From positions 48,611,033 to 48,675,032 of the forward strand of contig CM066987.1 in assembly GCA_033977485.1 (NCBI GenBank): a DNA stretch of 64,000 nt, given 5' to 3'. Of the stretch, positions 1 to 9,061 are shown piece after piece. Each line of letters starts with the position of its first letter. Positions within the stretch are counted from its first letter, which is position 1. Under the pieces are notes generated by a model, which was not told the origin of the DNA, made no database searches, and saw only the letters and a program-made list of their open reading frames with translations. The position numbers and the translations under genes were made by a program. The stretch is from Hydrangea macrophylla. Lineage: Eukaryota; Streptophyta; Magnoliopsida; Cornales; Hydrangeaceae.

Positions 1-1229
1 AATGGCGAGGAATGCAGCTTAAGCGCATTCCAAAATGTTTAGAATGCCACAGAAATGTATGCCAAAGTGCAGGGAACGCTACTGAAGCATATTCCAAATT
101 GAAGGGAATGCTACTGAAGCGTATTTCAAAGTGCACTGAACACTGCTAAAGCGTATTCCAAACTGAAGGGGACGTTAGTGAAGTATATTCCCAAAATACA
201 AGGAATGCTACTATAGCGTATTCCGAACGTCAAGGAACACTGCTGAATCGTATTCCAAACATCAGGGAACGCTATTCAAGCACTTTCCAAAATAAAGGGA
301 ACGCTGCTGAAGCGTAATCCAAAATAAAGGGAACTCTGGAAAAGCATATTCCTAAATGCAGGGAACGCTACTGAAGCGTATTCCAAAGTGTAGGGAATGC
401 TACCGTAGCATATTCCAAAGTGCGCGGAACGTTACTGAAGCATATTCAAAAGTGCAGGTAACGCTGTTGAAGCATTTTCAAAAATGCAAGGAACTCTACT
501 GAAGCATGTGCCAAAATGCAGGGAATACTACTGAACTATATTCCAAAGTGTAGGGAATGCTGCTGACGTATATTTCTAAACTGCAAGAAAAGCTGTCGAA
601 GCCTATTCCAAAGTGCAGGGAATGCAGCTAAAGCATATTTCAAAAGTGTAAGGAACACTGCTGAAGCGTAATTCAAAATGCTAGAAATGCGGCTGAAGTG
701 TATTCCATAATACAGCGAATGCTACTGAAGCATATTCCAAATTGAAGGGAACGCTCCTGAAGCATATTCCCAAAATATAGGGAGCGCTGGTGAAGTACAT
801 TCCAAAATATAGGGAACTCTGTTGAAGCGTACTCCAAAGTGTAAGGAACACTACTGAAGCATACTCCATCGTGCAGGGAACGTTATTGAAGCAGATTCCT
901 AAGTGCAGGTAACACTGCGAAACCAAATTCCAAATTACAGGGAACGCTGCTGAACAGTATTCCAAAGTACTGGGCACTCCTTAAGCGTATTAAAAAATGC
1001 AGAGAATGATGCTAAATGGTATTCCAAAGCCCAAGGAACTCTACTGAATTGTATTCCAAAATGCAGGGAATGTTGCTGAATCGAATTCCAAAGTGCAAGG
1101 AACGCTACTGATGCGTATTCTAAAAGTCAGGGAACATGGCTGAACTGTGTTCTAAAATGAAAGGAGCGCTGCTGAAGCGTATGCCAAAGTGCAGGAAACG
1201 CTACTGAAACATATTCCAAACTAAAGAGT
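1..1229. repeat. 32-bp minisatellite array, left part
   Basis: Degenerate head-to-tail repeats of about 32 bp (31-33 bp). The recurring core is TGAAGCGTATTCCAAA followed by a variable RTGCAGGGAACGCTRC part. The array enters from outside the window and resumes at 9062 after element T, so 1-1229 and 9062-16894 are one array of at least 9 kb, roughly 280 units. Neighbouring units differ at several positions, which points to an old, poorly homogenised array. The minus strand of the consensus has no stop in any phase, which creates spurious repetitive ORFs. No gene seen. Confidence 0.93.
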
Positions 1230-1302
1230 TGTAATACCCTGTATTTTCAGGTATATATAGATCCCTAGTACCTTTCTTAGCCTTTGGTGAGATTGTGTGT
1301 TC

Positions 1303-1416
1303 AATCGATTGACCTTATCTCAATCGATTGATATGTCAATCGATTGGATGTTTTACCAATCGATTGGTATCCTGCCGACCTAACTCCAATCGATTGACAC
1401 CTGGTATCAATCGATT
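1303..1416. promoter_or_regulatory. AATCGATT palindrome cluster upstream of TATA (element T)
   Basis: Six exact AATCGATT octamers start at 1303, 1322, 1338, 1358, 1388 and 1409, several extended to the 10-bp palindrome CAATCGATTG. The cluster ends about 60 bp before the TATA box, the expected place for upstream activator sites. The copy in the 3' LTR is at 6718-6831. Function is inferred from position only. Confidence 0.6.
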
Positions 1417-1476
1417 GAGAGTAGCTAGAGTTGGCCACCTCGTTGGTTTTGTGTGGTTGTGATTATTTTCCCCTCC

Positions 1477-1486
1477 CTATATATAC
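1477..1486 (+). promoter_or_regulatory. TATA box of element T 5' LTR
   Basis: CTATATATAC within a C-rich context (CCCTCC before, CCCTCCCC after), with its twin at 6892-6901 in the 3' LTR. The same sequence and C-rich flanks occur in LTR F at 63518-63527. Transcription would start about 30 bp downstream. Confidence 0.7.
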
Positions 1487-1499
1487 CCCTCCCCTTATA

Positions 1500-1735
1500 C
1501 ATATATATGGTTGCTTGTGTGTGTGTTTGGGAGAGAGAGAGAGATATATACTCATATATATACACATACATATATATTATATATATACACACACACCCTC
1601 TCGGGTTAGAGAGGAAGAGAAGAGAAGAGAAGAAGAAGAAGGAAGAGAAGAAGAAGAGGAGGACAGAGAGAGAACAGAGACGGACAGAGAAAGAGAGAGC
1701 AGAGAAGAAAGGAGAGGAGAGAGATCAACCACCAT
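1500..1735. repeat. Microsatellite and purine-rich leader of element T
   Basis: Consecutive GT, GA, TA and CA dinucleotide runs (about 1515-1602) followed by about 110 bp of nearly pure GA/GAA purine sequence. It would form the start of the transcript. The overlapping ORFs in several frames (Glu/Arg-rich on plus, Ser/Leu-rich on minus) come from this composition. The same block is at about 6915-7150 in the 3' LTR, and a similar one in LTR F. Confidence 0.8.
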
Positions 1736-1777
1736 AGCCGCGGAGCTCGGGACGCCGTCAACGGAACGCCGGAAAGA

Positions 1778-1798
1778 GGTGAGTTTCATTAACTCACT
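1778..1798 (+). other. Hairpin with splice-donor-like GTGAGT (element T)
   Basis: GTGAGTT and AACTCAC form a 7-bp stem with a 5-base loop, directly after AAAGAG, so AG|GTGAGT is a near-perfect plant 5' splice site. The same hairpin is in the 3' LTR near 7194-7213 and, with a different loop, in LTR F near 63760-63779. Hairpin and motif are seen; use as a donor is inference. Confidence 0.45.
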
Positions 1799-1912
1799 CA
1801 AGAGGATTGTTTTTGTGATGTTTATGTGTGTATAATAACGTGTATGAGGAGGAAAGAGAACCCCAACGTTTTATAATAAAACCCAGCAGTTTTGAAGAAG
1901 AAGACAGAGTCC

Positions 1913-2076
1913 AATCGATTGACATTAAGTTCAATCGATTGATATATCAATCGATTGACATTAAGTCCAATCGATTGACATTATTTCCAATCGATTGACA
2001 TTAAGTCCAATCGATTGACATTATTTCCAATCGATTGACATAAAGTCCAATCGATTGACATTATTTCCAATCGATT
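1913..2076. repeat. 20-bp palindrome tandem array (element T)
   Basis: Nine AATCGATT octamers at 1913, 1933, 1949, 1969, 1989, 2009, 2029, 2049 and 2069, almost perfectly 20 bp apart. The linkers alternate between ATTAAGT-like and ATTATTT-like, giving a 40-bp higher-order repeat. It lies about 435 bp downstream of the TATA box, inside the transcribed LTR. The twin array is at 7328-7491. Confidence 0.9.
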
Positions 2077-3648
2077 GGGAAGAGCAGAATGTTGTTTATC
2101 TATTGTTATATGTTATGAGCTGATTTTAATGTACCCAAGCTGCTAATGGTTGTACCTACGTGATGTTGGGTATGTGCTTAGTCAAACATGATACTACGTT
2201 AGCCTTATATGATGTTTATGTTAATGTTACAAGATGAACTGTTTATTGTCAACTGTCGATATGAGATGAATTGTTTAACTGTCATATGTTATTGTCAAAC
2301 TGAATAGTAGAACGGAATACAACTGCATGTTAATAATCAATAATCAGTAGATATGATTAATACAGAGCATGTGGTAATTCCAGTACTTAGTATATGAGCA
2401 TTTCACAACATGTGTCAGCATGCATGGGATAGTGATGTGAAGAGGCAAGAGAAGCCGATGAGAAATGGGATATGTAACTTATGTGGAATATGAGATATGT
2501 GTACTTTGGATCCATGGGATCAACGGCTGACGAGTCGGGTGGACGTGGGACGGTTAGAGTTCCTAGTACGCCTCTTGCTGTTGAAGACGTCCAGTAATGC
2601 GTATGCACTGTTGAAGACGTCCAGTGTACCGTTGACGATTACGTCCGGCTAGTGCCCTAATGTATTTTCACCGTGTAGTCGACCAGTGAGAATATACACA
2701 GCGTAGAAGACGTCCGTTGTGCCGCTTCCATCGTTTACAGATAGGTGGTACCGTGTAGACGACCGGTAACCCTATCAAGGGATTGTAGGACCTACTACCT
2801 AGTCGGGTGATTCCGATTGGTATTATGGTATCTATGTATGGATACGGATTTGGATTATGGTATCAACGTACAGATACAGATATGGATATGGATATGGATA
2901 TGAGAATGGCTAGTAAGAAGATGGTTCAGTCGTGGATCCAGCGTCCCGACGTAAAGGTATATGCATGGGATGGATGCATGGGTTACATGCATGGATTTGG
3001 TGAATACGTGATGAGATATGTTATACCATGATGTTTATCCTTGTCATTACTTAATATGATTTCTGTAATTATTGATTAATGCATAGTTTAATCAGACCTT
3101 TGCTATGTCCGTGAGTGACGCCATTGTTAAGAGATTAACCGCATTTTAAGATGCTGAACAATAGCGGTGAGGAGTGTTGTTTAATGTACTCACTCAGCTT
3201 TGTATTCAAAGCTGATGGCGTTAATGCCCTGGACATTCCAATGTCTAGGGATTTGTAGGTCTTGAAGACTGAAGACTGATAGTTCTGCCAGACTTGGAGC
3301 TGAAGGCTGGAAGACGAAGATGTGCTGCTTTATATTAGTTGGTTCCTAACTGTTGTACTTCTGTTAATGTTTGTTATAGGCTTCAGACTCTAAGCCAGCT
3401 GCTGTAATAGATTTAGTAGACTTTTATAATTGGTACTTGGGCATCTGTTGCTTCCAAACCTTTTATAGCTTCCGCTGTAGCCTCTGATTATGTTAATAAG
3501 ATATGTTCTATGAATAGAATCCTCCCTATCGTGGTGTTTATTGGTTTGGGTAGATGACAATGCGGTTATTCACCCGTCATTCCCTATGGACCCATAAAGG
3601 AAATTTATTTTTCTCTATTTATGCTGCTCCGGGGCGTGACAGGATTTT

Positions 3649-3661
3649 TGGTATCAGAGCC
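3649..3661 (+). other. Primer-binding site, initiator tRNA-Met
   Basis: TGGTATCAGAGCC begins 7 bases after the LTR end and matches the complement of the plant initiator tRNA-Met 3' end, the usual primer of Tekay/Del-type gypsy and many copia elements. From here to the gag start (3662-4280) I see no ORF; the stretch is the untranslated leader. Confidence 0.85.
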
Positions 3662-4280
3662 TAGGTTTTCAGTTGTTAACCGCTTGTCTTTGGTGTTAGA
3701 ACCCGAATTCTAAGATAATATCGATAGCATGAGGATTAGTTGAGATGAGATAGAACTGTAATCTTGTCACGTAGACAAGAGGTTAGAAGAATCCATCCGA
3801 GAATGTTTTGTTAGCAGAGCTGATAAGAAATCTTTAGAACTGTTGGATGTTAGACGCTGATGAATTCCTGAGCGATGTCGGAACAGTCAGTATGTCCTAG
3901 AAATAGAAAGAGGTTAAGGATAAGATTATCCTGTTACCTTGAGCCACATGTTAGTTGAGTGGACTCACATGTTAGTTGAACAGTACTTGTAGTTTGGAAC
4001 CTGAGAATAGAAATAGAATGTTTAAGATTTGACGTTAAGCGTAGAAGTTGTAGTTTCGTCTTGAGCATAGATACATTTAAGCGTACCTAGTAGGTAGACT
4101 GACCTATGTGGTTAATATTATTATTTATGTGAGGTATTCGTATTACTTAATGTGATCGTGTTATATAGTGGTACTATATATTTGTTACCGCATGTTCTTG
4201 CTCGAGCTGTAAGATAGAATGCGTCTGACCGAATAGATTTTCATTTTAGGTAGCAACATTGAACCCTACCAGCACTCGTT

Positions 4281-5423
4281 ATGGTTAGGACGACTCAAGG
4301 AAACCCGAGCCAGCTGAATGGAGTATCTGATATAGTACCTCCTGAGATAGATCCAACAGGAATGATTGGAGTTTTCATCCGTCGCATGGAACAAGTTATC
4401 AATCGTGCGGATCACGTCATCGGCAATGAAGCACTAGTACGTCAGACAAGAGTCAAGTTGCTAAAGGAATTTCGTGCTCTTCAACCAGGAACCTTTACAG
4501 GACTAACAGGAGCATGGCAAGCTGAGCAATGGATTCGCCAGATAGAATTGATATTTGAGACACTTGAATGTACTGACACTGAGAAAAGACATTTGGCAGT
4601 ATTTCAACTGACATTCTCAGCAGCAGATTGGTGGGACGCAGTGAAAGCTACGATAGGTGAAGAAGCTGTAGGAAGGATGACTTGGGAATCATTCAAGACT
4701 CGATTTCTAGAGAAGTACTTTCCAGAATCTGAGAAGAACAAGAGGGAGATGGAGTTCATACGATTAGTCCAAGGTAGTTTTACAGTGACAGAATATACAA
4801 CTCAATTCGAGAGGCTATCACGATTTGCGCGGCATATGATCGATACCCCAAGAAGGAAGATCAAAAGATATCATCAAGGATTAGTTCCACATATCCGTCA
4901 TATGACTATAGGACATTTAGATCAATCTTTCGAAGCTTTGGTAGAAATGGCAACGAAACTAGAAGACGACACTCAGATTAGTGAAGGACAACACTTTGAT
5001 CAAGCATTTCCAGGGAACGATCAGTTTTTCATAACGGATCAGAGAAGAAGGGACAGTCAGATTGTGTTGGCAACTAACCAAGTCCAACGAGGAAACATGG
5101 AGAGAAGTTATACAAGTAACCGCCAGAAGCGTAAGAGGTTGGGGAACAACAAGAAAGAATCAAAACCAGTGGCGACTCCAACACAACATAGAGAACGAGA
5201 TATCTGCTACAATTGTGGAGTACCAGGACACCATTCCCAAGAATGCAGAGTATCAAGGAAATCTAGTAGACGTGGAATACGATGCTTTAACTGTGGTAAA
5301 TTTGGTCATATCCGTAAGTTTTGTCCAGAATTAGAGATGCAACACAATGTTCCGTTGCAACAAGTATCACGAGGGCAGACTCGCCATACAAATAATTGGT
5401 CTCAACTTAGACAAGGACGATAG
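4281..5423 (+). CDS. gag: Gag polyprotein of element T
   Basis: Intact 380-residue ORF. Gag forms the cytoplasmic virus-like particle that packages element RNA. Residues about 60-235 carry a Retrotrans_gag-type core (a WW-D motif, then TWESFKTRFLEKYFP and an EFIRLVQG segment) typical of Ty3/gypsy gag. The C-terminal part is basic and has two CCHC zinc knuckles, CYNCGVPGHHSQEC at 309-322 and CFNCGKFGHIRKFC at 335-348, for RNA binding. The first ATG of the frame is used, 31 bases after an acceptor-like site. The ORF ends without any protease or polymerase extension, the main reason to call the element non-autonomous. The uninterrupted frame in a very young copy suggests this Gag still works. 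Gag call is firm; the Tekay-like lineage is my judgement from sequence style. Confidence 0.92.
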   Translation: MVRTTQGNPSQLNGVSDIVPPEIDPTGMIGVFIRRMEQVINRADHVIGNEALVRQTRVKLLKEFRALQPGTFTGLTGAWQAEQWIRQIELIFETLECTDTEKRHLAVFQLTFSAADWWDAVKATIGEEAVGRMTWESFKTRFLEKYFPESEKNKREMEFIRLVQGSFTVTEYTTQFERLSRFARHMIDTPRRKIKRYHQGLVPHIRHMTIGHLDQSFEALVEMATKLEDDTQISEGQHFDQAFPGNDQFFITDQRRRDSQIVLATNQVQRGNMERSYTSNRQKRKRLGNNKKESKPVATPTQHRERDICYNCGVPGHHSQECRVSRKSSRRGIRCFNCGKFGHIRKFCPELEMQHNVPLQQVSRGQTRHTNNWSQLRQGR

Positions 5424-6644
5424 ACAGAAGGTACAACACTCATCACCTACATCATGTATTATATATGATCCCGATATTGCAGGAAGTTTGGTATTCGCTT
5501 GATTTTATTGTAAGAGGATTAGCCTACTCCATAAATTGTAGATATACAAACAATTCATTTGGCACAATCAGTAGTCGTTTCTGATAGTAGCTATCCGAGA
5601 ATGGATATAACATCATTTGCATCCCTGTATAACATCTATTGCATCCCTATAAGACTTCAAATGCATCCTTATATGACGTCAATTGCCTCCCTATCGAAAG
5701 ACTACGCCAACCATTGGTATGTTGGACAGAGACTAGAGATGAGGAATCTAAATTTGCTTTAGATGTAGCTTTGACAAAAGAGGACGAACTAGAAGATTGC
5801 GAGTATACGAGAAGAGATACGAGTAACGTAGAGACAACACCAGAATTACAAAGAGTATCATAGAAGGATTCTTTTCAACACCGATTGCATGTTGCTTTCA
5901 CCCAGTCGAGATTATATAATAGAACGACTCATGAAAATCAGTATGTAGCTCTGCCTAACCTACTTAGGTAATACGTGGAAGCAGAATGAGTATTTAATGG
6001 ATGGTACGACCTCAAGAGATGATCATATTAATAGTACATGAGAATTTAGAGATGCGTAAGGAAGTTTAAATCACCAGTTACGATATTAGAGTCACAAATG
6101 CTTTCAAGTCAATATCCTGGGGGACGACGACAATAATACGGGAGTTAACAAGGAGTTCGGAGATAGAAGACAATCAACTGATGCAGCAGTACAGACATGG
6201 ACAGCACAATAGGAAGCATCTTCGGAGACAGGAGCAGACAGCAATGCTTCACTATGACATAGATGAGATTAGAACACTTGATCAGTAAAACCCTTACACC
6301 GTAGAGTTTGACCTGAGGGAGGAACCTCATGTGTTTAGAGACTAGCCGTTTCAGATGTTGTGAGAGGATTTGATTGTGCTACTTAGAACCTTTTCCCGAA
6401 GTTCGACTTACGAATTTTATATATCTAAACCCGAGGATTTGGTAGTTGTCACCCTAGTACTCGTAGATCGTTGATATTTTATATCGCGTGTCTAGAACTT
6501 GCACCCGTTGGCCGCTGATGTAATCGTTTATGTAAAACGAGAACGTGAGCATTTAGAGTCTGTCTTGCGAGAAGGATTTCTTTTTGGTATAGGGGCTACT
6601 GCTTCAGATTTCGAGGACGAAATCTTTTGATGAGTGGTGGATGA
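5424..6644 (+). other. Element T 3' internal noncoding region and PPT
   Basis: About 1.2 kb without a credible ORF or recognisable polymerase motif, where an autonomous relative would have pol. Near 5620-5690 short CATCCCTATA-like phrases repeat about three times. It ends with GAGGACGAAATCTT and the purine-rich GAGTGGTGGATGA (6632-6644) touching the 3' LTR, the likely second-strand primer. Element D has a homologous end. Confidence 0.75.
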
Positions 6645-9056
6645 TGTAATACCCTGTATTTTCAGGTATATATAGATCCCTAGTACCTTTCTTAGCCTTT
6701 GGTGAGATTGTGTGTTCAATCGATTGACCTTATCTCAATCGATTGATATGTCAATCGATTGGATGTTTTACCAATCGATTGGTATCCTGCCGACCTAACT
6801 CCAATCGATTGACACCTGGTATCAATCGATTGAGAGTAGCTGGAGTTGGCCACCTCGTTGGTTTTGTGTGGTTGTGATTATTTTCCCCTCCCTATATATA
6901 CCCCTCCCCTTATACATATATATGGTTGCTTGTGTGTGTGTTTGGGAGAGAGAGAGAGATATATACTCATATATATACACATACATATATATTATATATA
7001 TACACACACACCCTCTCGGGTTAGAGAGGAAGAGAAGAGAAGAGAAGAAGAAGAAGGAAGAGAAGAAGAAGAGGAGGACAGAGAGAGAACAGAGACGGAC
7101 AGAGAAAGAGAGAGCAGAGAAGAAAGGAGAGGAGAGAGATCAACCACCATAGCCGCGGAGCTCGGGACGCCGTCAACGGAACGCCGGAAAGAGGTGAGTT
7201 TTATTAACTCACTCAAGAGGATTGTTTTTGTGATGTTTATGTGTGTATAATAACGTGTATGAGGAGGAAAGAGAACCCCAACGTTTTATAATAAAACCCA
7301 GCAGTTTTGAAGAAGAAGACAGAGTCCAATCGATTGACATTAAGTTCAATCGATTGATATATCAATCGATTGACATTAAGTCCAATCGATTGACATTATT
7401 TCCAATCGATTGACATTAAGTCCAATCGATTGACATTATTTCCAATCGATTGACATAAAGTCCAATCGATTGACATTATTTCCAATCGATTGGGAAGAGC
7501 AGAATGTTGTTTATCTATTGTTATATGTTATGAGCTGATTTTAATGTACCCAAGCTGCTAATGGTTGTACCTACGTGATGTTGGGTATGTGCTTAGTCAA
7601 ACATGATACTACGTTAGCCTTATATGATGTTTATGTTAATGTTACAAGATGAACTGTTTATTGTCAACTGTCGATATGAGATGAATTGTTTAACTGTCAT
7701 ATGTTATTGTCAAACTGAATAGTAGAACGGAATACAACTGCATGTTAATAATCAATAATCAGTAGATATGATTAATACAGAGCATGTGGTAATTCCAGTA
7801 CTTAGTATATGAGCATTTCACAACATGTGTCAGCATGCATGGGATAGTGATGTGAAGAGGCAAGAGAAGCCGATGAGAAATGGGATATGTAACTTATGTG
7901 GAATATGAGATATGTGTACTTTGGATCCATGGGATCAACGGCTGACGAGTCGGGTGGACGTGGGACGGTTAGAGTTCCTAGTACGCCTCTTGCTGTTGAA
8001 GACGTCCAGTAATGCGTATGCACTGTTGAAGACGTCCAGTGTACCGTTGACGATTACGTCCGGCTAGTGCCCTAATGTATTTTCACCGTGTAGTCGACCA
8101 GTGAGAATATACACAGCGTAGAAGACGTCCGTTGTGCCGCTTCCATCGTTTACAGATAGGTGGTACCGTGTAGACGACCGGTAACCTTATCAAGGGATTG
8201 TAGGACCTACTACCTAGTCGGGTGATTCCGATTGGTATTATGGTATCTATGTATGGATACGGATTTGGATTATGGTATCAACGTACAGATATAGATATGG
8301 ATATGGATATGGATATGAGAATGGCTAGTAAGAAGATGGTTCAGTCGTGGATCCAGCGTCCCGACGTAAAGGTATATGCATGGGATGGATGCATGGGTTA
8401 CATGCATGGATTTGGTGAATACGTGATGAGATATGTTATACCATGATGTTTATCCTTGTCATTACTTAATATGATTTCTGTAATTATTGATTAATGCATA
8501 GTTTAATCAGACCTTTGCTATGTCCGTGAGTGACGCCATTGTTAAGAGATTAACCGCATTTTAAGATGCTGAACAATAGCGGTGAGGAGTGTTGTTTAAT
8601 GTACTCACTCAGCTTTGTATTCAAAGCTGATGGCGTTAATGCCCTGGACATTCCAATGTCTAGGGATTTGTAGGTCTTGAAGACTGAAGACTGATAGTTC
8701 TGCCAGACTTGGAGCTGAAGGCTGGAAGACGAAGATGTGCTGCTTTATATTAGTTGGTTCCTAACTGTTGTACTTCTGTTAATGTTTGTTATAGGCTTCA
8801 GACTCTAAGCCAGCTGCTGTAATAGATTTAGTAGACTTTTATAATTGGTACTTGGGCATCTGTTGCTTCCAAACCTTTTATAGCTTCCGCTGTAGCCTCT
8901 GATTATGTTAATAAGATATGTTCTATGAATAGCATCCTCCCTATCGTGGTGTTTATTGGTTTGGGTAGATGACAATGCGGTTATTCACCCGTCATTCCCT
9001 ATGGACCCATAAAGGGAATTTATTTTTCTCTATTTATGCTGCTCCGGGGCGTGACA
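6645..9056 (+). repeat. Element T 3' LTR
   Basis: 2,412 bp, same length as the 5' LTR and differing at six positions that I could find, five of them transitions. It carries the same cluster (6718-6831), TATA box (6892-6901), microsatellites and 20-bp array (7328-7491). It is followed by AGAGT and then minisatellite. Confidence 0.95.
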
Positions 9057-9061
9057 AGAGT

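Larger units (their letters stand above)
1230..3641 (+). repeat. Element T 5' LTR
   Basis: 2,412-bp LTR with TG...CA ends. In order it holds a palindrome cluster (1303-1416), TATA box (1477-1486), a microsatellite and purine-rich stretch (about 1500-1735), a hairpin with splice-donor motif (1778-1798), a 20-bp tandem palindrome array (1913-2076), several GACGTCC motifs (about 2586-2720), a GATATG hexamer run near 2880 and an AT-rich 3' end. ORFs inside it are low-complexity and not credible genes. Confidence 0.95.
1779..4249 (+). other. Candidate leader intron of element T
   Basis: From the donor-like AG|GTGAGT at 1779 to an acceptor-like TTTTCATTTTAG ending at 4249, only 31 bases before the gag ATG. 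Splicing would remove the second palindrome array, the rest of the LTR and the primer-binding site, giving a gag mRNA that cannot be reverse transcribed. Both sites are seen; splicing is inferred and needs RNA data. Confidence 0.3.
1230..9056 (+). mobile_element. Element T: young gag-only LTR retrotransposon (TR-GAG type)
   Basis: A complete 7,827-bp Ty3/gypsy-type element inside the minisatellite. It has two 2,412-bp LTRs beginning TGTAATACCC and ending GGGGCGTGACA, flanked by the 5-bp duplication AGAGT (1225-1229 and 9057-9061). The internal region holds a tRNA-Met primer-binding site, one gag ORF and a purine-rich tract, with no protease, reverse transcriptase or integrase. That matches the described TR-GAG class of non-autonomous elements, which must borrow polymerase. 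I count six LTR differences (1427, 1787, 2772, 2877, 3518 and 3601 against their partners 5,415 bp downstream), about 0.25%, so insertion was very recent. LTRs make up about 62% of its length. Confidence 0.95.

Noticed and set aside
1431..1835. 134-codon ORF duplicated exactly at 6846-7250
   Set aside because: It translates GT/GA/TA microsatellites and a purine-rich leader. It is duplicated only because both LTRs carry it, and overlapping frames are equally open.
1913..2076. CRISPR-like array (regular palindromic repeats with spacers)
   Set aside because: Repeats are about 8-12 bp, spacers are about 10 bp and nearly identical to each other, and it lies in a plant retrotransposon LTR with no cas genes.
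3649..3661. tRNA gene fragments at primer-binding sites
   Set aside because: Only 12-18 bases complementary to tRNA 3' ends, each directly beside an LTR. No cloverleaf present.
5559..5863. Short ORFs downstream of T gag as remnants of protease
   Set aside because: No DTG/DSG/DLG motif or flap motif found in any frame from 5424 to 6644.
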